A stretch of DNA of 64,000 nt from Betaproteobacteria bacterium HGW-Betaproteobacteria-4 (lineage in GTDB: Bacteria; Pseudomonadota; Gammaproteobacteria; Burkholderiales; Rhodocyclaceae), in the NCBI GenBank assembly GCA_002840785.1, contig PHCH01000041.1:22353-86352 (forward strand), written 5' to 3'. Below, one piece after another: positions 10,812-24,522 of this stretch (positions are counted from its first letter, which is position 1; each line of letters opens with the position of its first letter). The translations under genes and the position numbers were made by a program. The notes beneath the pieces were generated by a model. The model ran no database searches. It was not told where the DNA came from and saw only the letters and a program-made list of their open reading frames with translations.

Positions 10812-13807
10812 GTCTTCCCGAATCCGTGCCGGGCATGACGAAACAGCGTCTCAGGCTGGGCCTTGCCCTGTTTGTCGGGGTTTTCGTTGCGGCCCTGAGC
10901 GGCCTGTTTTTCCTGGCCGAAAAGGTCTCGCCCGAAGCGCACTTCGCCTACACCCAGAAGCTGCGCGACATCGGCGAGCTCGACGCCCGCGTAGACGGGC
11001 AAATTCTCGCCAATCGCCTCGAACAGGTCCGCAATTTCGACGCGATGACCCGCTATACCCAACGCCTCGTCGAACTGGGCAAGCAGGTCAGCAGCGCTCC
11101 CGCCTTCCTCTCCGCGGCCGACCGCACGGCTGTCGCCGCGGCGGCCGGCGGGCTGGTCGAGGCGCTCGGCCACAAGGCTGCGCTGGTCGATCAGTTCAAG
11201 CGCGAAAACGCCATCTTGCGCAATTCGATCTCCTTCTTCCCGATTGCCACCTCGGCCTTCCTCGAAGCCGGTTTGCGCTCCCCGCAGCCCGGCAAGCAGC
11301 GCGACCTGATGGGCAAATATGCCCGCGAAGTTCTGGCCTACGCCCATGCCCCAAGCCACGAAGGCGGCGAGCGTGTGCGCGCCGTGCGCGATGAACTGGC
11401 CGCGCTGGCGCCAGGTGCGCAGGACGGAAAGCTCGTCGACAACATCATTCGCCACGGCGACAACATCGCCGCCCGGCTGCGCTCGCTCGACGCCTTGATG
11501 ACCGATATTTCCGCCCAGGCCAGCAGCGTGCGCCTCGAGAAGCTGAGCAGCGACTACGCAGCCGGCCATGCCCGGGCACACCGCACGGCCACCCGCTACC
11601 GCGCGGCACTGTATGCGCTGGCCATCGTACTCACCGCCTTCCTCGCCTTCCTTTTCTTCCGGCTCGTTCTCGCCCGTCGTTCGCTGGCCACGGTCAATCG
11701 CGAACTGGGCGAGCGCTACGCCGCGCAACTGGCCGTCGAAAAGCAGTTGATCCTGCATGCCACGGCCTTCCGCAGCGCCCACGACGGGATCACGCTGACC
11801 GATGCTTCCGGCAACATCCTCGACGTCAACCCGGCCTTCTCGCGCATCACGGGCTGGGAGCGCAGCGAAGTCATCGGGCGCAATCCGCGCGTGCTCAAGT
11901 CCGGCCGCCACGACCTCGAGTTCTACGAGGCGATGTGGAAAAGCATCAACGAAACCGACAGCTGGCGCGGCGAAATCTGGAATCGCAACAAGTACGGCGA
12001 GATCTACCCCGAACTGCTGTCGATCTCGGCCGTGCGCGACAAGGATGGCAACCTCACCAACTATGTCGCCGTCTTTTCCGACATCGGCCGCCTCAAGGCG
12101 CAGGAGTCGCAGCTCACGCAGATGGCCTACTACGATTCGCTGACCGAGCTGCCCAACCGCACCCTGCTTGCCGACCGCCTCGTTCAGGGGATTGCCCAGA
12201 CCCGTCGTGCCGATGCCCTGATGGCCATCTGCTACCTCGATCTCGACGGCTTCAAGCCGGTCAACGACACCTGGGGCCATGGCGCCGGCGACATGGTGCT
12301 CGTTGAAATCGCCAACCGTCTGCGCCAGATGGTACGCGGCGGCGATACCGTGGCGCGCCTCGGCGGCGACGAGTTTGTCATGCTCCTGCTCGGCTTCTCG
12401 AGCGAAGCCGAATGCCTCGAAGCGATCCGCCGGCTGCTCGCCAGGATCGCCCAGCCGCTCACCGTCCTGCCCGAGCCGGTCAGCGTCTCGGCCAGTATCG
12501 GCGTGACCCTCTTTCCCCACGACAATGAAGACCCCGACACCCTGCTGCGCCATGCCGACCAGGCCATGTACCGCGCCAAGCAGGCCGGCAAGAACTGCTT
12601 CCAGATTTTCGATGCCGAGCAGGATCGCCACACGCGCAGCCGGCGCGACCACGTCAACCGCATCCGTCAGGCCCTCGACGAACACGAGTTCGTGATCTAT
12701 TACCAGCCCAAGGTCAACATGCGCCTCGGCAAGGTCACCGGCGCCGAGGCCCTGATCCGCTGGAACCATCCCGAGCGCGGTATCCTGGCACCCAGCGAGT
12801 TCCTGCCGCTGATCAACGACGATGTGATGATCAAGCTGATCGGCGACTGGGTCATCGAGGTGGTGCTCGGCCAGTTGCAAGCGTGGCATGCGGCCGGCCT
12901 CGATCTGACGGTCAGCGTCAATGTCGCCAGCAAGCAGTTGCAGGCGCCGGAATTCGTCGAAAAGCTCAAGGCCGCGTTGTTCGTGCATCCCGAAGTGGCC
13001 CATCTGCTCGAAATGGAAATCCTCGAAACGGCGGCGCTCGAGGATGTCGCCAAGACATCGCGGGTCATCGACGAATGTCGCGCCCTCGGCGTGCGCTTCT
13101 CGCTCGACGACTTCGGCACCGGCTATTCCTCGCTGACCTACCTCAAGCGCCTGCCGGCCGAAATCATCAAGATCGACCAGAGCTTCGTCCGCGAAATTCT
13201 CAGCGACTACAACAACCTCGTCATCGTCCAGGGCGTCATCAGCCTGGCCGGCGCCTTCCAGCGTGAAATCATCGCCGAAGGTGTCGAAACCATTGAGCAC
13301 GGCCGCCTGCTCCTTCAACTCAACTGCGATCACGCCCAGGGCTACGGCATCGCCAAACCCATGCCGGCCGAGCAGGTCGTCGACTGGGTCCGGCAATGGC
13401 GGCCCGACCCGATGTGGCAGGCGATCAGCGACCTGTATTGGGACGTTGCCGACTACCCCATGCTCATCGCCGAAATCCAGCTGCGCAACTGGGTCAGCCA
13501 GATCGTCTATGCCAGCAACGAGGGACAGGCGGCGTTGGCCCAGAGTATCGACGACCCGGCCCGCAGCGAATTTGGCGCCTGGTACTACGGCGACCACCAG
13601 CGTCATTACGAAAGCCACCCGGTCTTCGCCGAAATCGACGGACCCTACCGCCGCCTGCACCGGATCGCCAGCCAGATCGACCAGCGCTGGCGCGATGGCC
13701 AAGTCCAGGAATCGCGAGCCCTTGTGCCCGACCTGCTCGCCGCCCGCGACGCGACCCTGGCGCTGGTTCTCCAGTTGCAGCGCGCCGTCGGCGTGCGCCG
13801 GACTTAG
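10808..13807 (+). CDS. PAS-GGDEF-EAL signalling protein with N-terminal periplasmic sensor and degenerate C-terminal CZB-like domain
   Basis: 'RLGGDEFVMLLL', 'ALIRWNHPERG', 'FSLDDFGTGYSSL'; C-terminal 'FGAWYYGDHQRHYESHPVF'; ATG overlaps upstream stop. Confidence 0.92.
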   Translation: MSLPESVPGMTKQRLRLGLALFVGVFVAALSGLFFLAEKVSPEAHFAYTQKLRDIGELDARVDGQILANRLEQVRNFDAMTRYTQRLVELGKQVSSAPAFLSAADRTAVAAAAGGLVEALGHKAALVDQFKRENAILRNSISFFPIATSAFLEAGLRSPQPGKQRDLMGKYAREVLAYAHAPSHEGGERVRAVRDELAALAPGAQDGKLVDNIIRHGDNIAARLRSLDALMTDISAQASSVRLEKLSSDYAAGHARAHRTATRYRAALYALAIVLTAFLAFLFFRLVLARRSLATVNRELGERYAAQLAVEKQLILHATAFRSAHDGITLTDASGNILDVNPAFSRITGWERSEVIGRNPRVLKSGRHDLEFYEAMWKSINETDSWRGEIWNRNKYGEIYPELLSISAVRDKDGNLTNYVAVFSDIGRLKAQESQLTQMAYYDSLTELPNRTLLADRLVQGIAQTRRADALMAICYLDLDGFKPVNDTWGHGAGDMVLVEIANRLRQMVRGGDTVARLGGDEFVMLLLGFSSEAECLEAIRRLLARIAQPLTVLPEPVSVSASIGVTLFPHDNEDPDTLLRHADQAMYRAKQAGKNCFQIFDAEQDRHTRSRRDHVNRIRQALDEHEFVIYYQPKVNMRLGKVTGAEALIRWNHPERGILAPSEFLPLINDDVMIKLIGDWVIEVVLGQLQAWHAAGLDLTVSVNVASKQLQAPEFVEKLKAALFVHPEVAHLLEMEILETAALEDVAKTSRVIDECRALGVRFSLDDFGTGYSSLTYLKRLPAEIIKIDQSFVREILSDYNNLVIVQGVISLAGAFQREIIAEGVETIEHGRLLLQLNCDHAQGYGIAKPMPAEQVVDWVRQWRPDPMWQAISDLYWDVADYPMLIAEIQLRNWVSQIVYASNEGQAALAQSIDDPARSEFGAWYYGDHQRHYESHPVFAEIDGPYRRLHRIASQIDQRWRDGQVQESRALVPDLLAARDATLALVLQLQRAVGVRRT

Positions 13808-15381
13808 TCCAGCAGTGCAGCGCGCCGCGGGCGCGGGGACGGGGCGGGGAACAGTGCGGCGAGCACCTCGGCTGGCTTGAGGGCGGCTTCGTCTTTTTCC
13901 TCCAGCCAGACGAATCGGCCTTCGGGGGCGCCGGCGGTGGCGGCGAGGGCGGCGCCGCGCTCGGTTTGCGGGTTGCTCAGGATGACGACGCGGGCGAGGT
14001 TGCCGGCCATGGCCAGGACGCCGAGTTCATGAACGCAGCCGGCGTTTTTTGCCTTGAAGTTGCGCAGGTCCATGAGCACCACGTCGCTGATGCCGACCAG
14101 CCGGTCGAGTGCCTGTTGCCAGGTGTTGTCGTGGCAATAGCATTCGTTAACCCGGTAGCGGCCTTCGACGTCGGGCTCTAGTTCGAACTGGCGGAGCCGG
14201 GGTTCGATGTCGGCAACGCGGTTGATGAAGCGTTCGCCGAGCCGGCCGTCGATGAAGGTGAAGATGTCGTCGGCGTCGATGGTGCGGTCGGCCAGGTCGG
14301 TGCCGGCGATGAGCACGGTGTTGCCGCTCAGGCGCCAGCGCTCGATGACGCGGTCGAAAATGGCCTGGACATTGGCGTCCTGCTGGAAAACGCGGAGGAC
14401 GAGCAGGGTTGGTGGTCGGCCGGTGTCGGCCGGGCCGGCGAAGCCTTGCATGAGCGCGGCGCCGAGCGGTATCCACAGGAGCGGCGCGAAACAGACCATG
14501 GCACCCCAGCCGAGGTCGCCGATGGCGCCGAGGGCCGGGCCGATCAGGGCGATGGTCCACACCGCGGTGAACAGGTAGAACAGCTCGGAAATGCGTCGTT
14601 CCCGGTAGCTTTCGGCCAGCCAGCGGCCCAGCGCCCGGGCCGGCCACCAGGCGATCAGCCAGGGCAGTACGGCAAACAGGGTGAAGGCGCTGGTGGCGCC
14701 CAACCAGCCGGCCAGCCAGGCGATGAAAGGGCTTTCCGCTTCGATCATCGCCGCCAGCAAGTCGAGGCCGAGTTGCGACGAGGCGCTGAACACGATGAAC
14801 AGCGGTGCCAGCCAGGCGCCGACGGCGCGTGTCGCGCCACCGAGGCAAAGGGCGGTGACGACGATGAGCGGCAGGCCGGTGTCGAACAGCATCCAGCCGA
14901 CGATCTGGGCAAAACTCACGTTCTCGTTGGTGCGCCAGCTCAGCAGGGCGATGGCGAGGACCAGCCAGCCGAGCATGGCGCCGACGAAACGCGGGCGCGA
15001 CCAGCGGCCGATCACGGCGAGCACGGGCAGCACTGGCCAGGCATAGGCGGCGCCGAGGGTGGCCACGGTTTTGAGGGTGATCGGGCCGTCGGCGATGAGC
15101 TGGGTCAGCACTGTGCGGCTCAGGGCGATGACCAGGGTCAGGCCGATGAAGGAAACGAGCAGCCGGCGGTAGGCGTCATCGTTGTCGGCGAGCGATGGAA
15201 ACCGGGTCGGGCCAGCGACCGCAGGCAGGCTGGCTGGCAGGCTGCCGTCGCCCGGCTCGGCCACCGGCGCTTTCATGAGGCGTTGCATGCTCCGCCGGTA
15301 GCTGCGCGCGACGACCCAGGCGCCGACCAGCGCGAGCAGGGTGGCGACGACGAGCAGGAAGAAGATCTTGCCGGAGGCCAT
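13804..15381 (-). CDS. Polytopic membrane protein with C-terminal TIR/Rossmann-like soluble domain
   Basis: Hydrophobic N-terminal ~300 aa; C-terminal 'PTLLVLRVFQQDANVQAIFDRVIERWRLSGNTVLI...ISDVVLMDLRNFKAKNAGCVHELGVLA'. Confidence 0.65.
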   Translation of the reverse strand: MASGKIFFLLVVATLLALVGAWVVARSYRRSMQRLMKAPVAEPGDGSLPASLPAVAGPTRFPSLADNDDAYRRLLVSFIGLTLVIALSRTVLTQLIADGPITLKTVATLGAAYAWPVLPVLAVIGRWSRPRFVGAMLGWLVLAIALLSWRTNENVSFAQIVGWMLFDTGLPLIVVTALCLGGATRAVGAWLAPLFIVFSASSQLGLDLLAAMIEAESPFIAWLAGWLGATSAFTLFAVLPWLIAWWPARALGRWLAESYRERRISELFYLFTAVWTIALIGPALGAIGDLGWGAMVCFAPLLWIPLGAALMQGFAGPADTGRPPTLLVLRVFQQDANVQAIFDRVIERWRLSGNTVLIAGTDLADRTIDADDIFTFIDGRLGERFINRVADIEPRLRQFELEPDVEGRYRVNECYCHDNTWQQALDRLVGISDVVLMDLRNFKAKNAGCVHELGVLAMAGNLARVVILSNPQTERGAALAATAGAPEGRFVWLEEKDEAALKPAEVLAALFPAPSPRPRRAALLD

Positions 15382-15384
15382 GGC

Positions 15385-16097
15385 TCAGGCGAGGGCGGTG
15401 GCGCGCAGGCCGGGGACGTAGACCATGCGGCCGTGGTCGGCGATGTAGCTGAGCAGTTGCCGGCGGTTCTCGCCGCTGCCCGGGGCCTTGAGCGAGATGT
15501 GCACCCAGCCCGAGTTGGGGCCTTTGGCCGGGTCGTAGCATTCGCAGATGATCTGGTCGAAAGCCTTGAGGTGGTCCTTCGCCCAGTTGGCCAGGTCCAG
15601 CGTGCTCATGCCGACGATTTCGATGTCGCAGGCTTCGCCGCGCGAATGCTGGCTGGTGCTGAGCCAGCTCGCCGGCTTGTTTTTCAGCGCGCGTTCGAGC
15701 GGGTGGCCGCGAAAGACGCTGTTCGGCGTAAAGCGGCCGAAGTGGTCGCGGATCGGCTGGAGGACTTCGCGGGCGAGGTGGATGGCGGCGTGCAGTTCGC
15801 GCTCGGACGGGAAGCTGTTGGCGATGCCGCGGCGGTCGGCGAGTTCCGAGCGGGTCAATTCATGGATCAGGAAATTGGGCGCGACGAGCGTGTCAGGACG
15901 GATGTTGGCCAACGTGAATTGCGAAATGGGCTCATTTTTCCGGTTGACCGTAGCAATCGCCGAGCGCGTGGTGCGGCTCGACCTGGCGACCGGGACAGCG
16001 GCGGCCGGCGCCGGGGGCGACTGGGCGGCGCTCCTGGCTGTCGTTTTTGGCGCGGCCTGGCGCGGGCTGCGGGGTTTGGCCGAGGCGGGGCGGGGGC

Positions 16098-16101
<4 letters not shown>
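15385..16101 (-). CDS. Peptidase M15A-like protein with low-complexity basic N-terminus
   Basis: 'SFPSERELHAAIHLAREVLQPIRDHFG', 'SQHSRGEACDIEIVG', 'SGWVHISL' (H...D...H pattern). Confidence 0.75.
15919..15957 (-). repeat. Dispersed motif (copy 3, in M15-like gene linker)
   Basis: gattgctacggtcaaccggaaaaatgagcccatttcgcaatt; encodes IATVNRKNEPISQF. Confidence 0.88.
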
Positions 16102-21431
<5,330 letters not shown>

Positions 21432-21490
21432 GCTGGTCTCCTTTGGTGCTGCCCGAGGCTAAAGGGTGACGCTAAAAAATGACATTCAGA

Positions 21491-23470
21491 TTACCAGAGC
21501 TGGCGCGTGTCGAGCCAACTGACTTGCCCGGTTCGTCGCCTCACTTCGCGCACCATGTGCGCCGTGCCGCCCGGCCCGTCGCCCCCGCCGCCGTTCCACA
21601 GGCAGATGAAGCGGACCCGGCGCAGGCCCTGGGTCAGGGCGCTGTAGAGCAGCCACAGGTTGCAGCGTTCAAAGGCATTCATTTCGCGCCCGTCGCGCTG
21701 GCGCGGCAGCGGCCCGAGTTCGTCCGGCATGATGCGCGGCGCCAGGGTGAGCTGGTCGCGCAGGGCGAAATAGCGCTGGCGCCAGGCCTCGCCGTTGGCT
21801 GCGGGGAGGATGGAGGCTTCGATGAAATCCGGCTCGGCGAGCGGCAGCAGCATCTGGAAAGGCACGCCGCGGGCGACGCAGGCTTCGCCGAAAAGGATGT
21901 CGCCGCCGGCCGCACCCTGGGCGAAAGCCAGGTCGTCCGGGCCGGCCCCCAGGCTGTCGAGCAACTCGCCGATGCGGGCCGCGGCAAGCGGCTCCCGGTC
22001 GGCCGGAAAACGCGGTTCGGCGCGGCCCGGGCTGTCGATCATGTGGCCGGAGAAGAGAAAGACCTTGTCCGGCCGGCGCTCGCTGCGCGGCGGCTTGAGG
22101 CGCTGCATGGCGCGCTCCAGCGTGGCCAGGGCGGCTTGCACGTTGTCCCGGCGAAAGCCGAGGAGGTCGAGCAGGGCGAGGTGCTTGCAGGTCGCTTCGA
22201 GGGCCAGCCAGTCGTTGTCGACATGGGCGATGGCTTCGCGAAAGGCGGCGCCGACGGCGGCCGGGTCGCGGTCGATGATGGCCAGGGCGCCGAGGTTGGC
22301 CAGCGCCCAGTAGCGGTTGGCGTCGGCGCGCTCGCACGAGGCGGCCCATGCCACGCCGCCGGCCATGATCGCCGCTTCGTTGGCGTAGCGCGGGTCGCCG
22401 GTCAGTTCGCGGTAGACGTGCATCATCATGACGGCGTTGATACCCGCCAGGTAATGCCCGGGGCTGGCCCGAAAGGCCCGGCTGTAGCTGAGGATGGTGT
22501 CGCGCAGCAGGGCATCTTCATAGGCCGCGTCGCGGCGCATCTGCTCCGGCGTGTGGCCCTCGATACGCCAGGCATTCACCCATTCCGCCTTGTCCAGGCG
22601 GCCGAGCAGCTCCCAGGCTTCGATGTCGTCCTGGTTGTCGTCGATGAGCGCCTTGAAGGCGGCCCGCGCCTCGTCGGTGCGGCCGAGGCGTTGCAGGCAG
22701 ACGCCGCGCTGGCGGGCGGCCTCGTGGTTGTCCGGGGCGAATTCGAGGGCCAGTTCGCATTGTTCGAGGGCGAAATGGAAATGCGCCATACGGCGCAGCG
22801 CCTCGCCGGCCTTGAGGTGGGCCTCGACACGCAGCGGCGTGGCCGGGGCCTCGTCGGCGAGGACGAGAATATCCTCCGGCCGGTTGGCGTTGCGCGCCAC
22901 CTCGATGCGGGTCGCCCATTCGTCGTGGTTTTCCCAATACTGCAGCGCATTGCCGACGCGCAGCCGGGTCCAGTCCGGCTCCTCGAGATTGGGCAGCAGG
23001 CTGTACACCGGGCTGGTCTTGCGGCCGCGCCAGGCGTTCAGGGTGTGCTTCGCCATCGTTGCCAGCGCGGCGATGTCGGCGGCCAGGCTTGACGCGTCGG
23101 GGGCGCCGTCGCGCAGGCGATAGGTCAGCTTGCGGTCGGTGTAGATGTCGAAGGGCTGGGCCGCCCGCGGCCCCTGGACGAGGATCACGCCGCGCGCCCG
23201 CAAGGCATGGCGGACGCCGAGTTCGTACCAGACATTGGGGTTGTCGAGCGTCAGGTCGGCGACCACCAGGTCGGCCATCAGCAGTTCCTGGAAGAGATCG
23301 GCGCGAATGTCGCCGGCGCCGAGTTCCTCATCGGCCCGCAGAACCTCCAGCCCGACGCTTTCCAGGGCCGGCCGGATCAGTTCGGCGTAAACCCGGTCGA
23401 AATCGATCAGGCAGCCGTCGGCAGCGGCCTTGATCCCGAACGGCATGGCGACGAAGACATGCAGACTCAT
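21491..23470 (-). CDS. TIR/nucleoside-deoxyribosyltransferase-like N-terminus + TPR + SLOG-like C-terminus
   Basis: 'VFVAMPFGIK...DLFQELLMADLVVADLTLDNPNVWYELGVRHALR'; TPR-like centre; 'FLFSGHMID...AFAQGAAGGDILFGEACVARGVPFQMLLPL'. Confidence 0.75.
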   Translation of the reverse strand: MSLHVFVAMPFGIKAAADGCLIDFDRVYAELIRPALESVGLEVLRADEELGAGDIRADLFQELLMADLVVADLTLDNPNVWYELGVRHALRARGVILVQGPRAAQPFDIYTDRKLTYRLRDGAPDASSLAADIAALATMAKHTLNAWRGRKTSPVYSLLPNLEEPDWTRLRVGNALQYWENHDEWATRIEVARNANRPEDILVLADEAPATPLRVEAHLKAGEALRRMAHFHFALEQCELALEFAPDNHEAARQRGVCLQRLGRTDEARAAFKALIDDNQDDIEAWELLGRLDKAEWVNAWRIEGHTPEQMRRDAAYEDALLRDTILSYSRAFRASPGHYLAGINAVMMMHVYRELTGDPRYANEAAIMAGGVAWAASCERADANRYWALANLGALAIIDRDPAAVGAAFREAIAHVDNDWLALEATCKHLALLDLLGFRRDNVQAALATLERAMQRLKPPRSERRPDKVFLFSGHMIDSPGRAEPRFPADREPLAAARIGELLDSLGAGPDDLAFAQGAAGGDILFGEACVARGVPFQMLLPLAEPDFIEASILPAANGEAWRQRYFALRDQLTLAPRIMPDELGPLPRQRDGREMNAFERCNLWLLYSALTQGLRRVRFICLWNGGGGDGPGGTAHMVREVRRRTGQVSWLDTRQLW

Positions 23471-23591
23471 GTGCGCCCCTCTGTTGGTCCGACTTGTGTT
23501 TTTTGTACTTCGACTTGCCTGCATACAAGTCGTTGAGTCATCTTAGACCGATGATCGTGTCATGCCAAGCGACATTCTTGCCGGCCAGGTC

Positions 23592-23631
23592 GATGCTACG
23601 GTCAACCGGAAAAAACGGCCAAAAATGAAAT
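23592..23631 (+). repeat. Dispersed motif (copy 6, intergenic)
   Basis: gatgctacggtcaaccggaaaaaacggccaaaaatgaaat. Confidence 0.92.
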
Positions 23632-23741
23632 GCCCATGGCCGCCCGGCGGTGCCGCTCTTGCCTCCCGCTCGGGGATCGTGCTATCAGTGCCCGATGATC
23701 CTGACAAATCCTTCCCCCTCGCTGTTCCGGGCCGTCCTGCG

Positions 23742-24272
23742 ATGAGCGCCCGCGACACCCGCCGGCGCCTGGCCACCGAACTTGCCGCGGCGGCTGCCGC
23801 CTATCAGGTCGCCGCCGTCATCCCCCATTGCGCCCAGTGTGCCAAGCCGTGCTGCCGACTCGACGTACTCGTCCTCGAGCTGGAGTGGAAGCAGGTCAAG
23901 GTGCTTTGGAAACTCGGCGAATCGCGCCCGGCCTTCGACCGGCGCCTCGCCGCCGGCCAGGGCCCGGAAGAAATCCGGGCCGGAAACGGCCTCTACTACG
24001 CCCACAGCAAACCCTGCCCGGCCTACGACCAAAGCTGCGGCGCCTGCCGGGTCTACGGCCAGGAAGCCAAGCCGGAAGGCTGCACCGACTTCCCGGTCTA
24101 CGAGGACGGCGGCGCCGTCATCGCCGACCTGCGCTGCGAAGCCGTGAACCTCGACGCCCTGACCGCCTGGCTCGCCCGCGCCGTCGGTCCGTCCTGGCGC
24201 ATCGTCAGCTCCGCCGACCCGGAGTTCCCCTTCCTGGTCACGCTGGAAGTGAAGCGGGGCGGCAAGGGCTGA
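23742..24272 (+). CDS. YkgJ-like cysteine-cluster protein
   Basis: 'CAQCAKPCCRLDVLVLE', 'CPAYDQSCGACRVYGQEAKPEGCTDFPVYE'. Confidence 0.65.
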   Translation: MSARDTRRRLATELAAAAAAYQVAAVIPHCAQCAKPCCRLDVLVLELEWKQVKVLWKLGESRPAFDRRLAAGQGPEEIRAGNGLYYAHSKPCPAYDQSCGACRVYGQEAKPEGCTDFPVYEDGGAVIADLRCEAVNLDALTAWLARAVGPSWRIVSSADPEFPFLVTLEVKRGGKG

Positions 24273-24522
24273 GCATTCGAGCCGAATGGCGCGCTTGGCT
24301 CCGGTTGGGGGCCGGTGCCGCCGGCCATCGGTCAACGCCCCATGCCCCCCCGCCCTGAGGGGGTAACCGCCTCTTTTTTGCCGGCCGGCAGCGACTGCTT
24401 CAATCCGGAAAAGCCTGCCCGATTTGCCAATCCTGTTCCATGACCGCAGGAACGATATACGCCAAAAGTCATAGAACTTAATGCAAAATAGTCTCTTCTC
24501 AGGGTTTACCGATTGACTGTCG

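Noticed and set aside
10712-13702. 996-aa minus-strand ORF
   Set aside because: Antisense to the GGDEF-EAL gene, whose domain signatures are unambiguous.
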